This document shows, in pieces, positions 7,783 to 20,950 of a DNA stretch of 64,000 nt. This stretch comes from Quillaja saponaria (Eukaryota > Streptophyta > Magnoliopsida > Fabales > Quillajaceae). A program made the translations under genes and the position numbers. The DNA is taken from the NCBI GenBank assembly GCA_029379385.1, contig CM055617.1:6200001-6264000 (forward strand), written 5' to 3'. Numbering within the stretch: the first letter of the stretch is position 1; each line of letters begins with the position of its first letter. The notes under the pieces are model-generated. The model made no database searches. It was not told the origin of the DNA and worked only from the letters and a program-made list of their open reading frames with translations.

Positions 7783-9974
7783 TCATTCTCGGTTGATTGA
7801 AGTTGGAACTCTTTCCCTGATCAAATTGGCAACATTCTTTCCATACCCATATTGGAGATTAAGTGGAATTGATTCAAGTTTTCGTAGAAGCTTATCGTAT
7901 AGTTCAGAATCTGGTCCGTCTTTCTGCAAAGCCTTCGCCTTTGTAGCTTTCAATGCTGTTTGGATTACATAGTTTCCATATTGATCTTTGACAATGTGGC
8001 CAAGTTTGTCAGATTTTAAAAATTCCTCAATCACATACTTCATTCCACAAGAGTTTAAGCATCTTTCTACCACATGACTGCCACCTTTTTTTGTTGAGAG
8101 ATTTAAATAATGGCGTTTAAGCTGAATACAGATCATCTGGGTTAAATATGGATTTTCAAGTTCAACGACATTCTGCACCACATAATTCCTGAAAAATATC
8201 CACCAAAATCAAAATAAAAGTGTAAGTATAGAGTAGAAAGACATTCAAAAAAGAACGAGGCTTTATAGAAACATAAAACTCGAATCATAAAACGGGTTAT
8301 GCATTGATAAACAAGGTGGTCGGAAAAGAGATTTTTTTACCCTGATGGATCCAAAGAAAGGAAAACTGAATTCTCAGATATTTTAGCCAGGAGCTCTTGT
8401 CTGCATTCACCTCTTATGCAGGAGATACATCTGTTTAAGGTTATACATCCTGTTTCATGAATAGCCAGTGGGAGACAGTCTCTTATAATTCCTTTATATA
8501 GTACCTGGAATTCAATGAGATATGTGAGATGTTCGGTTTCATATTTAAACTTTGTTTGCACAAAAATTTATAACACCAAGTAATCAAGCTGCACTAGAAG
8601 TTCTATTGATTGCAAATATAGATATGCAGCTCCAGAAACGTTTCTAACTCAACATAACAAATGCAATATCAAAAAGAAGAGAAAAACAATTAGCAAATAT
8701 TAGACTTGAAGCTACTACCTGATTTTTCTGAGTATCCAAAATCTCTAAACACCTCAATATAACATTTGAACCTATTGGATTAGTCATCAGTGTATACAAT
8801 TGAGTGGATAGAGCTGATGTCACCCTCTCAACCAATGTTGATTTTTCAAGCACTTTGATAAGCCTTTTAAGAGAATTTGATCTGCATCAGTCAGTTAAGT
8901 CAGTAAACAGTGAACATATAATTAATAGTTGAGAAAATAAAATTGAGAAAGAGGATAGTTACCCATATCTATTACATGAAGTGACGATAAGTGATCCGAC
9001 TTGTGAGGTTACTTGTCGTACAATCAGAGCCATCATCAATTGATGATCATCGCATGATTCAATAAGCTTCCCAAATAAATGGCATCCGTATTGGTTATTC
9101 ATTATCAAAAATATACTGCCAAGAACCTCATTAAAAATCACTAACTTATACCATTGGTCATTTAAAGTTAATTTTCTTTGTAATTCTAGTGACCCTTGTT
9201 GAGTCATAGCCATGTCGACAACCTTATGTCTGTAGTACCCGCCATTATTACAGTTTTGTTGTCTCCACCCAAAGCCACCAGTCCCAGAACTTCCATAGTA
9301 TCCATTACTTGAATATGCTCCACCCTTTCCAATTGTTGGAGGTAGATTAACAAAAGAATTTTGACAAGGTAAATTTTGCTGCAAGCTCTCATAGGTACTC
9401 ATCAAGTAATCTCTCTCTCCTAATAGGGAAGTTGTTGAATTATTGATGAATGGATTATCTTCGTTTGCCCGACTGGATGTGGAACCCCAATTAGACATGG
9501 AAGTTCTATCAACTCCCAAAGCTGAAAAATTGCCTATAAAAAAAATACCCATTAAAATTTTTCATCATGTAAACTCTTAGGCCTAATAAAACGTTAGTAA
9601 TGACAGTGAACAATTCAGTCGGCCACTTGTAGTGTTACAAAGTGGGTCATGCTATAAATTCAAGCTTCAAAGGAGGAAACATTAAAAAGGTCATTAATCA
9701 AAGTATTACCTGTAGGATACAAAGGAGTAGGAACTGACGGAATTACTGGCCGAAGTTCATGTTTTTGTTCAAAATCACGGTGTGGTTGATTTGAAGAGGC
9801 ATTAGAATCTGAACTCACTAAGTTGTTACCCAGAGAGGAAGTACCAGACTCGTTTTTTTCATCATCACGCTTCAATTTCACACGAAGATTCTGAAGAAAA
9901 TAGGTTACTTTATCAATGGGAGAGTCAGAGGAATTGGGTGTTGCAGAGGCAGTGACATTTGATTTTTCAGCCAT
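7783..9974 (-). CDS. Pumilio/PUF-family RNA-binding protein (APUM-like)
   Basis: Five exons with frame-consistent GT-AG introns: 9974-9710, 9533-8963, 8881-8719, 8504-8341, 8188-7783, giving 522 residues. The N-terminal ~210 residues are low-complexity (Ser/Asn/Gly-rich). From there to the end it is a Pumilio homology domain. Typical PUF helices are visible, for example NNQYGCHLFGKLIE, NPIGSNVILRCLE, PSGNYVVQNVVELE, KKGGSHVVERCL and DQYGNYVIQTAL. PUF proteins bind 3' UTRs, usually to repress or destabilise mRNA; the target here is unknown. The repeat set resembles the plant APUM7-12 group, not the canonical PUM1-6 clade (inference). One early repeat (IHETGCITLNRCI) departs from the usual pattern, as plant group members often do. 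The ATG at 9974 gives the only sensible N-terminus. Family is certain, subgroup tentative. Confidence 0.88.
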
Positions 9975-11485
9975 GAGACTTGGAAAGCAAGAAACAAATA
10001 TGAATTCAAAGAACAGTGAATTGCAAAGTACAACTCAAAGGAGATAATAATTTGCATAAGAAAACAACTTTGGTGTGCGTATATATATATATATACATTC
10101 ATCTATGGAGTGATCAGAAGTAGGATTCCTTTTATTACAAGGATTAGAATTCTATTTTATTTTTTATTTTTAAATAAAAGAATATATAAACTGAATAGGA
10201 TTGGTAAATTTAATATGGAATTGAATTTCCTCTATGAAACGGAGCTTGATGTAACCTTGACTTCTTTTTATTATTTATTTTCCTTATATTTTATTATTTT
10301 TATTAAGGGTGTTGGACAGTCCTTATTCTAATTCTATTGCTATTAACACAGAAATAAAATGACACTTTTATAGTATAGTTTCAGCAAATACGCCACATTT
10401 ATAAATGTGTCAAATAGTTCAACCGGCAAAATCAACAATACCTGAATTGTTTATCATTGAAAAGAAAAGGTTTTAAAGGAAGAACTCAAGTATAAAATAT
10501 AATGTATTAATATTGCAATCCCAGCTACTGAGAGACAAACTACAAAGTTTAGCCTTTTCCCAAACAAACTCTTCCGTTTGCAATTGCAAGAGCTCTTCCG
10601 GTGTTTTTCTCTTTCTCCACTCTGCACAATTAAAAATTTACAGAGTAGTGAAGAAAAGAATATTTAAGAGTAATCACAGCCAATAAGAATCACAGCATAC
10701 ATTCTCCATTGTTAAACTCGAAACAATTCCCTTGTTATTTCTTAAAGTAAGAAAGAAAAAAGTATATCTGATATCCCTGGGCTTCACCATACATAGAAGG
10801 AAAAGGTATTACCATATTAGTACAAAAATCCCGCAGTGCACCTCTTAACAACAATAGACCATCACTATCAAATAAGAATCAATCTACCATTTTACCTCAC
10901 TTCAATACTTATGGATCTGTGGTAATACCTTACTGTTAATGAGTCGTGCAGGAGGGAATGGTGTATGGAATTACCAGATTGCTCAAAGGCTATTTCACCA
11001 TAAAGTTTTATTTTTAAGAACAGATTGGCCAATATACTAATAGGTGGGTGAAAATATAAGCACATAGCCAACTGCTCTACCTCTTCCAACTTTCTCTTCC
11101 TCCCACAGGGGAAAATAGCATGTTTACTCCATTTCTGAGTGGTACCCATTTTCTCCTTTCTGTTCTCTTGGAGATTCTAAGTTTAGTGCAGATGAAATAT
11201 TTCTACAACTAACTTCAACAGTAAGAATATTGCCAAAAGCCTTCTCCTTCCATTAAGCACTCTCACTAGTTTCATTCATATGGAATTTCGTTGAACGTAG
11301 AGGCAGTAAAAAGACAGGGCAACTAACATATCATCAAGATGTCAATTTCTGAAAGTGCACTGACAAAATGAGATAGGCCATAAATTTCACTGCTTTAACT
11401 AAAATATGAAGCTTCATACATAGACATGAAAGCAATCAGAATTCAGAAAGCTTAAAAGAATTATCTGTAACTTACATCATTTCAG
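9975..11485. other. Intergenic region between the Pumilio gene and the arginine-rich gene
   Basis: The left end holds the Pumilio 5' UTR/promoter and a (TA)n tract (about 10080-10095). No convincing gene is seen from 10100 to 11480. An 85-codon minus ORF at 10892-11149 has no recognisable domain and probably lies in the 3' UTR or an alternative 3' region of the neighbouring gene. Confidence 0.35.
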
Positions 11486-12722
11486 TCAGAGGTCAACTAA
11501 GCATGCTCCAGTGAAACCATTCCTTATATGTGACTGGTATATGTCTTGTCTCATCAAACGCCACGAGAGCCATGCACCTAAAATGTGATAAAAAAAATAA
11601 AATTAATTAATACCCAAAAGAGAAAACTAAAAAGTAACCCCACAAGCATCAGCTATAGGCTCATTTGTATTAGATGAAAATGTTTGTAAGATTAATATAT
11701 GAGTAATATCATTCATCTTCAGCTTTAAAATTTAGAAGTCATATAGATACTGACTCACCATTGCTAGTTGGTTGAATCCCCTTCCCTTCCACAGCAGATT
11801 CTGTTTCACTGGATTACAACTGCTACACTAAAACAAACGCTTGGAGAACACAAACCATAGAAAAAGCAAAGTTAAGAGAGTTTTGAAAATGTTGCTAGTT
11901 GCTACTATGTACTACCTTCTATATTGCTATTGTGGCTCTGATCAGTAATAGTCTCTTTCGAAGCAGAATTTAATGATCTTGCAAGATGTTTGACCAGATT
12001 CAAACGCAAGGTTTTTGATGTTCCACCTGAATTTATTTAGAAGAACATAAAATAAATGCATCAGATTACTTTTCTATCATTCAAAAATGTGCTAAGAAAT
12101 TGAAGTCTAACAAGAGATTGCTTGTAAGCGAACTTACAATTACCTGTATCTCCTTTTCCTATAAACTCTACTTCAAGTTGGTGTTTGTTAGTAATCTCAC
12201 AAATGGGATGGATTGCCAACCGAGCAAGACGTCTTATTTGACTTAAGCGCATCTTTCTGGAGAGGTTACCTAATTCATGGATTGAGCCTATTTGAAATGA
12301 AGTCAAAGAATTTATTTAAGAAAAAAGCAACATGCATAAAATTCATACTAGATTTTACCATCAAATTTTGTGCATTCCAAATTAAGTCTTTCTTTTCCTT
12401 GATTAATAAGTCCTTGTCCTTCATGAGAAACATCATCATACAAAACTCCATGATCTGAATTAGAAGTTGTTGTTTGATACTCATCACTTGTACTCATTTC
12501 AGTACCAATACTTGTTTCTAAAGCTTGAGAATTTGTTAATCTTCTAGCATTTTCTGCTCTCAATCTTCGAAGCTGATAATTTTTACGACGTCTAGCAAGA
12601 TGTCTTTCTCTTTGTTCTTGAGTCATGGACTGTCTTCTTTGCCTATCACGTATACGCCGCCTTTCCCTTTCTTGTTCCCTTTGTATTGTGCACAATTCCG
12701 CTCTCTGTGATAACCCTTCCAT
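11486..12722 (-). CDS. Unknown arginine-rich (STPR-like) protein, five exons
   Basis: I assembled five exons: 12722-12359, 12287-12144, 12026-11916, 11800-11759 and 11577-11486. They give 250 residues. Every intron is GT-AG and every one is phase 1, which supports the model. Residues about 14-58 are extremely basic (EQERERRRIRDRQRRQSM, then QRERHLARRRKNYQLRRL). Their spacing resembles STPR (score-and-three) DNA-binding repeats. A Ser/Thr-rich acidic linker follows. Next is a second basic helix-like stretch (LSRKMRLSQIRRLARLA), and the C-terminus is short and Trp-containing (AWLSWRLMRQD). A nuclear, nucleic-acid-binding role is only inference; I do not recognise a named family. Exon 4 (42 nt) is the least certain, chosen because it alone keeps the frame open. 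Confidence 0.7.
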
Positions 12723-13700
12723 TGTTCACTTTAATCTATCAGAATCAGAAACACCCAGAAACCCAAAATCCTTCCAGCAATTTAACTTATTCTTTAGGAA
12801 CCGTGCATTGAAACCGTTTGAGATTTTTTCCCTAATTTAAGTGAAACCCCAGATAACTGATTAGTGTTTGGCAGGTTAGAAAATTAATTTATAAACATCT
12901 GTTTCAAAAAACGAATACATCAAATTGTAACAGAGAAGTTCATGCGCAATTCATGACCTTTGAACGAAATTTGAATTCATAGAAACGCAAATTCAATAGG
13001 GAAAATGCAAGAAAAACAAAATAATTCATACATGTAAAATGGAAAAAGATTGAAACAGCTTCTTCAACATGTTCCTCAGAATCCAAAACAATAAAATGAT
13101 CAACCATAGAATAATGTATACAAAAAATTCCCAGAAAATTTCTAAATTCACCTACTTTGCTGAAAGATGAATGCATTTGAATTTATTTTACTTGGAATTG
13201 AGATCAAAATTATACCTTCGCCAGCGGATTTGATAATCAGAGAACAATCAATTTGTGTATATTTTAGTTTGCGGTATATAATGAAATCAACGATTAGGCA
13301 TGAATTTGCTATTTTTTAAGAATGACCGGGTCGCTTTCGTAACTAATTCAAAAGGTCAATAGTTTTATCTCTCATGATTTATTTTCTTTCAAATGTAAAA
13401 ATAAACATTCCCCCAAAAAAAAAAAACACTCATCTTTTGTTTTGTGAACAAAATTAACATGATCATATTTCTTATTATTTGGGATGTTTTATATGACCCT
13501 ATGTAATGAATTTTATATATTCTTTTGTTTTTTTATAAAATGATATTATATATATATTTTTTTATGTCATATTATAACGGTAACATTTATATTGTTAAGA
13601 AAGTTGACATATTTTTTTTATTTGAATAACATTAAGTGCACTGAAATATTCTGAATTAAAAAAAATAATTTTGCCTTTTATAAATTTTTATGTTATATTA

Positions 13701-13734
<34 letters not shown>

Positions 13735-14149
13735 GTAAGATATTAATTATAAGCACATGTGCTAGGTAAATAGTATTTTGCCCATAATCTACAAGAATCA
13801 ACTTGACCGTTTAAAGTTTAAACTATCTTTGCTTTCATTCAGTGCTTGTGAGTTGCGAGCTATGTGTCCCCTGCTTCATTATTTGATCCTTGAAAAGTTG
13901 AATTGCTGCTATTTAGTGATTGCCATTAGCCAAAAGACAACAAATTTAGACAGGATATCAGTATCAGTATTATTTGCTTTCTATATTTTGAGGTAGACAT
14001 TTACATCGGCTATTGAAAAATATAGCTATAATCCATAAATGGGGATTTTGGATTACAGCTACATTTAAGGTTCTATGAAAAACTACAGATAACACTGGCT
14101 CATGCTCTAAAACTTCAAAAAGAGAATCTGCAGACTTAGGCAATCAGTT
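12723..14149. other. Intergenic region with (TA)n microsatellite
   Basis: Contains the likely 5' UTR and promoter of the arginine-rich gene (12723-13300), then AT-rich DNA with an alternating TA tract at about 13703-13730. Short ORFs here (12940-13176 minus, 13778-13996 plus) have no recognisable domain. The last ~150 bases are the probable 3' UTR of the GRAS gene. Confidence 0.4.
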
Positions 14150-15802
14150 TCACCACCAAGCAGAAGATGTGGCTAAGGCTCTGTTAATCCAGCCAAGATA
14201 GAGAGCTCCATCCCCCTGTTCAAGTCTATAATTCTCATGATAGTCCTTCAATAGATTTCTGGTTGCATTAATCACTGAGAGACTTAAAGGGTATGGCCGA
14301 AATCCAGCCATAGAAAATCTAGCTCTCCACTTCCCAAAAAGTTCATGCCTTTCCACCCTCTCAGCCCCCTCACAAGCTATCATGTTGACAATGTCCCGAG
14401 CTACACAGTGCTGCTCTGCACTAATCCGTTGCTTATCATCTCTTGGGCGGGCCACATCTATCGATTCGAACATGGCTGTGTAATAATCCATTGTCTCACG
14501 AAACCTTGAAATGAATGGTGAAGTGTTTGTGTTAGATTCTTGCTCAACAAGCGTAACAACCTTGGGAGACAAACTCTTCACCAACCTCAACAGCCTATCT
14601 CTGTGATTATGTGTGCTCACACTCTCATCTGGTATGTGATGCAACACAAAAGGAAAATTTACAGCCACCGCTTCACCCGGTCGAATCCCAAGATTTTGTA
14701 GTTCCACATCACAACCAGACATGGCAGCACCATGGAACTCAAATGGCACTCCACATGACTCGGCAACCTGTGACAACCGTTTCCCCACAATATCAAGTCC
14801 TCCCCCACGAGCATGAAATGACTGGGAATCATCAATGCCCATGATGCGAATGAACGGAGGGCCACCATGCCGACCTGCAAGAGCCTGGATGAGGGACACC
14901 CACTGACTGCCCTGTGCAATCTGAAAGTCAATGATGTGAATTCTTGATTCATGTTCCATTGCCTTCTCAATAACAACATTTGCAGACATGTAAGCAAATT
15001 TAAAGTATGGGCAGATCTGATAGAGGATATGCATGGAAGTCATTAGTTCTTTGCTTGTTGGTTCTTTGCACTTCAAGGATTTGTAGATTGAGCTACCCGA
15101 TGATTCTAACCTTGCTCTAAGTCCTTCCAACAAGTAAGCACCCAACCTCTGCATTGGCTCTCCAGAAACCGATACCATTCGTCCCAAAACATCCATCAAA
15201 CCTACAGCAGTAGGTATGTCAGCATCAGATACTGCACGTGCACAGTTCATAAGCACTACCTTCAAGTCTAACTTGGGGTTCATTTCTACCATTTTATCCC
15301 AATCCCCTCTTGGCACAGAAGCAGTTTGGTGGTACCCACCCTTGAAGCAGCAATAACAACTGTCAACAATATCTGATTCCGGCCCCAGCAATGAAATCTC
15401 CAGTTCTCTAAGTTTGTGCTTCAATTCATTACTATCATCAGCGCAGGAGGAACTGCTAATAGGTGATCCACAGCCACAAGTGTTCTCAGAGCAATGATGC
15501 TGATCTGATAGGCATGACTGAGAATCTTGTGGTGAATGGGGACTCCTGTTAGATGACACACTGGCACCAGATGGGGAATCACAGGCAATAAGACTAGCAG
15601 CTGGAGAAGATTCCAGTGTAAAGTACTGCTCCTTGTAAGCTCCAAAAGATACACTGGTCCGCTGGCTGCTATTAATTTCCTGGCATGCATTGTTTTCTAA
15701 TATTTGGAAATGAGACAAATGGTAAGGGTCAATGTCTTGCACAGCTTGTTGGCACAACCCATGTATACCACCTGAACTTTGGTGTTTATGTGACTTTTGC
15801 AT
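14150..15802 (-). CDS. GRAS transcriptional regulator, PAT1 subfamily (SCL13-like)
   Basis: A 550-residue single-exon ORF. The N-terminal ~165 residues are Ser-rich and disordered and contain the PAT1-branch element YFTLESSPA. The GRAS domain follows to the end. It has leucine heptad repeat I (DLKVVLMNCARAVSDADI), VHIID core IHIIDFQIAQGSQW, the LHRII/PFYRE region (NFPFVLHHIPDES, RFRETMDYYTAMFESID) and the SAW motif with ALYLGWINRALATSSAW. All blocks are present and the length is normal for PAT1/SCL5/SCL13/SCL21 proteins. Members act in nucleus and cytoplasm in phytochrome A or B signalling and stress responses. SCL13 is my best subgroup guess from the N-terminal MQKSHKH start and length. Genes of this branch usually have a 5' UTR intron; a donor-like AAAGTATGTCC near 16996 on the minus strand fits that. 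Confidence 0.93.
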   Translation of the reverse strand: MQKSHKHQSSGGIHGLCQQAVQDIDPYHLSHFQILENNACQEINSSQRTSVSFGAYKEQYFTLESSPAASLIACDSPSGASVSSNRSPHSPQDSQSCLSDQHHCSENTCGCGSPISSSSCADDSNELKHKLRELEISLLGPESDIVDSCYCCFKGGYHQTASVPRGDWDKMVEMNPKLDLKVVLMNCARAVSDADIPTAVGLMDVLGRMVSVSGEPMQRLGAYLLEGLRARLESSGSSIYKSLKCKEPTSKELMTSMHILYQICPYFKFAYMSANVVIEKAMEHESRIHIIDFQIAQGSQWVSLIQALAGRHGGPPFIRIMGIDDSQSFHARGGGLDIVGKRLSQVAESCGVPFEFHGAAMSGCDVELQNLGIRPGEAVAVNFPFVLHHIPDESVSTHNHRDRLLRLVKSLSPKVVTLVEQESNTNTSPFISRFRETMDYYTAMFESIDVARPRDDKQRISAEQHCVARDIVNMIACEGAERVERHELFGKWRARFSMAGFRPYPLSLSVINATRNLLKDYHENYRLEQGDGALYLGWINRALATSSAWW

Positions 15803-17160
15803 CTAAATTGAACAAATGATTCAGTTGACCACAAAATGGAATACGGAGTAAGAGGGATCGCTTCTTCTTTTATTATGGAGATGAATCTTCAAGACTTGGC
15901 CAAGTTACTTGTCTTTCAAATGAAAAATACTCATTCACTGAGTTTTGAAAAATTCAGTGCCTTTGTGATAACAGCTAGACGATTATGTAGAGCAGCAAGA
16001 ATCCTAATAACCATCCACCTTTGCTATTCCCACCAGTGTATTAATGAAACATAACCTGTATGATATAATTAAATGATCAACGCAACTTCAATTTTGAAAA
16101 GTCCAAAAAATATAAAATGAAATAAAAGAGCAGAACGAGACAGATCTCAAAATGAGATTCTTTATAGAATAATGAGGGCTTCAGGAGGCTTCATGACACT
16201 TGTTTACCGCTAACAATCACGGCATAAAAGTAAGTTATAAGGATTTAGAAAGGGCGCCGAGTAAATAAAGCGGTCTGCAATAATGAGACGCCCAATGGAA
16301 AAACAGTCAAGTCATCTAAAGAGCAATAGTGCCTTACTTTCAGAGCTACATTACAAACAAAACATCGTGCTTAAAGTAGTACATCCATACCATGCCATCT
16401 GCACCTATCCCAGAACTTTTGGGAAGTCAAAACCCACCAAAAAACTGTAGAAGCTTATCTTGACTTGTTGTTTAGTTTACAGCTACACAGCCAAAAACCT
16501 TCTTCACTACAGTAGTCTCGACCAAATTCATAATTTAATTATCTTTCAGGGAACTAGAAGTTTTAAGTTTATCTCAATGCTTCAATTAAAGGATGAATCG
16601 TCGGACATCTTTAAAATAGAAGAGAAAGAAAGTAGAACTATTATGGCAATAATAGCTACACCAAAACAAATCATAAATTCCAACAAATACCCAACACAAC
16701 ACAGACTTCCCCCTCTAAAAACGGTAAAAGAACAAAGGGATTAATAATTGCAGAGTTCCATTTCCAGAAGCTAAATTAGAAATGAAAATTAATGGTTTAA
16801 AAACAAAACCCACTATAAGAACAGATTCTAACACAAACCCATTTTCTCAAATCAGTAATTCATCAACAAAAGATGGAACTTGCACATATATATACTAATC
16901 AAAGAAGACCCAGAAAATTCAGTAACGTCCAGAACCAAAAACATTGACATACTAGAACAAGCTTTTGCCACAATGATTGAAATAGAAAGGACATACTTTA
17001 ATCAGAGGAACTTGTTCTGATTCCACTTCGTTGTCACATATTCCTCTTCAGAGTCTTTCCAGAACGGAGCCAAAGTAACTAGCTAATAAGTAATGACGAG
17101 TCAGTCGCCTCTCAAAGTCCGATGGCGTAAAAGTTATTCATTCATCAACGGGCTTTGTAA
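15803..17160 (-). promoter_or_regulatory. Probable 5' UTR with intron and promoter of the GRAS gene
   Basis: No coding gene is supported. The sequence 16990-17150 is less AT-rich than its surroundings and ends on the minus strand in a donor-like AAA|GTATG, as expected for a leader exon. The ORF at 16460-16744 (plus) has no domain. This assignment rests on the habit of the family, not on direct evidence of transcription. Confidence 0.35.
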
Positions 17161-20100
17161 ATATATTTATAGTCACATATGGTTAAGAAATGCCCTTAAA
17201 TTCTATCTTATTTACAATTATGCTCTTTCCTACGTGTAAGACGTGGCATCTTACCAATGGTTTACGCGTTTCAAATTTTACTTAAGTAAGCTTATTTCAG
17301 TGTGTTTGACACGTCTAATAAAAATAATATAATAATATAATATTATTCAGTCAAAATATTAATTAGTATTAATAAAAATAATATAAATTTATATTATTAA
17401 CATAATTTTATACAAATATTTTTATATTATAGTTAATTGTATAAAATTATATACTAAGAAAATAATAATAATAATAAAATAATTATATAACTCAATATAT
17501 TTTGTAATTCTATATTATAAAATCATATATCATACACAAACGAGTTAAATTAATAAAACTATATTTTGATTGTTTTAATTTTTCATAGAATCTGAAATGA
17601 AATTCTGTTTTTATGTTAAAGATGAAGTTTAGGAAGAGAACTTAGAAGGAGGTCTCCTCTAAACAAAAATAAATCAAAATTTGATAGAGGAAATCTAACT
17701 CTTTAATTTTTAATTTTATAGTTGCCAACTATGTTATTTACATTTAAGCTTGACCCAAAAACATCTTGATGCTTTATATAATTTACCATCATAATCACAA
17801 AATTTGGAAAGTAAAAAAGATTGACTTCATTCATAATAGTCTTCTTTATAATATTCCTATACAAAATAAAATAAAAACTTGATAAGTAACACAATATCAT
17901 GAATGTACCTTAGTGGCCACTAATTAATCAAATAAATAGCAAAATTTAGTCAGTCTTAATTATTTATGGATTACACATCTAATTAGGTTGGATTTAAATA
18001 GAGTGTTGATCAATAAAATTTGAATTTTGTGACAGTTTATTTGAAGTTTGAACATATTATTCTTTAATTTCTTTTTCAAAAATTTGTAAAATTATTTTTA
18101 AAATTGTTAATATTTTCAAACATGAAATAGAAGAACTAAAACAAATCATGTGTTTTTCTTTCTAAAACGTCACGTGTCTTAAAACTGCTAGGTACACAAC
18201 AAAACCATGTGCCCGCGGGGCCTGAAAACGAACACTACAAGGGTCAAATGGCACTTTCGTAAATTAATTGTACTTCATGTCGTGTTAGTAGGCTGACGTC
18301 TTCTTAGAAGCTTCTACCGTTTCCTTGAAGCAACATTTAATTACGTTATCGTTTACATTTAGATATTTAAATAACCTAATATGAAAATAAATATTAATAT
18401 TATATTAAAAAATTAGGGATTTTTTATTTTTTATACTTTTCCTTTGAAATATAATTTACATTAGATGCTATCTTCTTCTTTTATTAATAGAAGATGATGA
18501 TGATGAATGACACTTGAAGTAGTGTAATGCTTAATGGTCATAAATTTAAATTTTTATTTTTATTTCTATTATAAATTTAAATTTTATAAAAAGAGAGAAA
18601 ACTATATTTGGTTACGTAATTTATAGACCCAATTTAATAAAAGAAAAACTATATTCATTATGTATATATAATTAAGACTAAAAGTGCTAACTATTTTCAA
18701 TAAATTTAAAAAAATTAAGTATTTTTAAAAATATAATGAATCAAGTATTTATATTTAGAATAAAATATTTATTGTGCTTTATTAACAAAAGAACAGTCCC
18801 ATGGATTTACCTCTGATGCTAAGTGTAGATAAAAATTTGGATAGGGATCTTTATGTCGAAAAATTAAATAAAAAAATTAATACTCTTAAAATTATAAAAA
18901 TAAGTGAGTATTAAATATATGTTATATTTACCAAAAACTAATCTTAATAGTTGTTTTAATTCCATTTTATATCTCTTAGTTGAGTTTTTTTATTTATTAA
19001 AAAGTATGAGTCGAAAAAAAAAAAATAGAAATAGCTCAATATTTATATTAACTTAACCGTGTATTTTAAGTTATCTAATTAGTTTGTATTTTTTTATAAA
19101 ACAAAATAGGTTATTTCTTATACTTTCCATGAGGCAGATTTTAAATTGTTTAGAACTTTGCATTGGCCAAAATGAAAAACCAAAAAAATCATAATTCCAT
19201 AAGTTAAATTTTGAATTTCTCAGAACTTTGTAGGCCTATGGTCCTCTGGTTGCTTCATAGGTCTGCCTCTGTAAAATAGGTAAACCTATTTTATTCTGCT
19301 TTAAGATGAATGGTTCTAAATGAAGTTGGGTTGCTAAATACTATCATAATTTCAACTCCACAACATATGAATTCTAAAATACAAACAGGTATATATAATT
19401 AGATAAATAGTGATTTGTTGGCATTTCAAATAATAATTTTGTTTGTAATTATATGTGGTCATGTCATATCTTAATGTGTTACTATGTTAGTGTTCTTCTT
19501 GGTAGCTTGTTGACGTATAATGTTGAAATTGAGTACCATTTTATTTCCTTGAATTTATGTTTTGTCTTTGGCAATGATCAATTTGTAGATGACATGCATA
19601 ACAAATTAGTGGTGAATTTTAGACTAATTTTCATTAACATACAAAACATAGTTGTAGTGCATTTTAGACTATTTTTATTGACATGCATAACATATTAGTA
19701 GTGAATTTCTTCTACACACAATTAGAAAATTTAATTGACAATTTATAATTTAAGTGATAATGCACACTTGAACTCAGCATTTATAAGATTTATGTAATAT
19801 TAGTAATTCAAGCTCACGAAAAAATACTTATAGAGAGGAACAATTATGAATTCCTCGTAGAATTATATTCACATTAAAAAAATCTAGAGATACTCGTTAT
19901 AAACTAAAAAAAGAAGGAGAAAATCTAAAAGATGTATCATTTAGAATAATAATTATATGAGAGAAACATTACTCTTTTCATACTCTATTTAGCTTCATTG
20001 GTGCACCAACCATAAACATTGTTGACTCATCTAAAACAAAACTCCATCATAATTAATAATTTAACAAAGGGCATCATCCCTAATCAAAGATTTGTCCCCA

Positions 20101-20950
20101 TTTTCCTCAAGCTCACTAAAGATAATTTCTAAATTGGGTTCCATATCCCATTTGTCAAGATTTTGTTTTTGTTTCAAGCATCTAATTCTTTATCTCTTAG
20201 TGTCTGTCTTTTTCTGTGTACATGTGTAGGATTATAATTTATAATACCTTCAAGCCAAAAAGTAATTCCTAAGAGACAAATAGAAAATAACAACATGAAA
20301 GTTGTGTGGACAAAAAGGAAGAAAAAACCCGTACAATTGGTATATAAATGGTATAGTCGTGAGTCATCATTTAGTATTTTTCTTGTTAAACTTCGTTTTC
20401 ATATAATTTGCAGGTCCTCTAGTAAAAGAAATCGCCAAATTTTGGATGCGCATGTAAATTGAATCATAAGGAGAAAGCAACCATATGGTAAAACAAGTAA
20501 AAGTCCACAAATTGGAGAATTGTGCAAATTCTCATTTCATTCTATGATTTTGAAGATTGAAAGTACATTGAATTCATATAAAGTTTTACCATGAGCAAAT
20601 TGTATCCATTGGACAAACATAAGTTCGATCAGGATTGGTTTCTCTGAGTATCAAAAGCTTGGCATCATCATGGACATAACGCCCCAAAGTATGCAATCCC
20701 AAAAAGACGCCAGCCTAGCTTAAATTGGATATGATAACTTCACAAAACTAGCTTTTACACGGACCTTGACTAATTTACATTTTTGGTCTGATCAAAAGTA
20801 AACAATCCACGCTAAAACTAAAAAATCTATAAAATTGTTATTCTCTATGACCACCCAAAGGGATTTGAATCCATGAAATCAACGAATGAAACGGACCATC
20901 TTGATCACTGGGCAAGACTTCAATCATCACCACAACTCAAGTGACTTTCG
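17161..20950. other. Long AT-rich intergenic region
   Basis: I see no gene, RNA gene or complete transposon in these 3.8 kb. Short ORFs (17703-17900 minus, 19453-19698 plus) are low-complexity. A small direct repeat (ACATGCATAACA and TTTTAGACTA motifs) recurs between about 19590 and 19700. An (ATG)n-like tract lies at about 18490-18510. Confidence 0.4.

Noticed and set aside
10892..11149. 85-codon minus ORF starting MGTTQKWSK as a possible extra gene
   Set aside because: No domain and no splice link that I could make to the arginine-rich gene; likely untranslated.
16460..16744. 94-codon plus ORF upstream of the GRAS gene
   Set aside because: Lies in the probable leader intron of the minus-strand GRAS gene and has no recognisable protein features.
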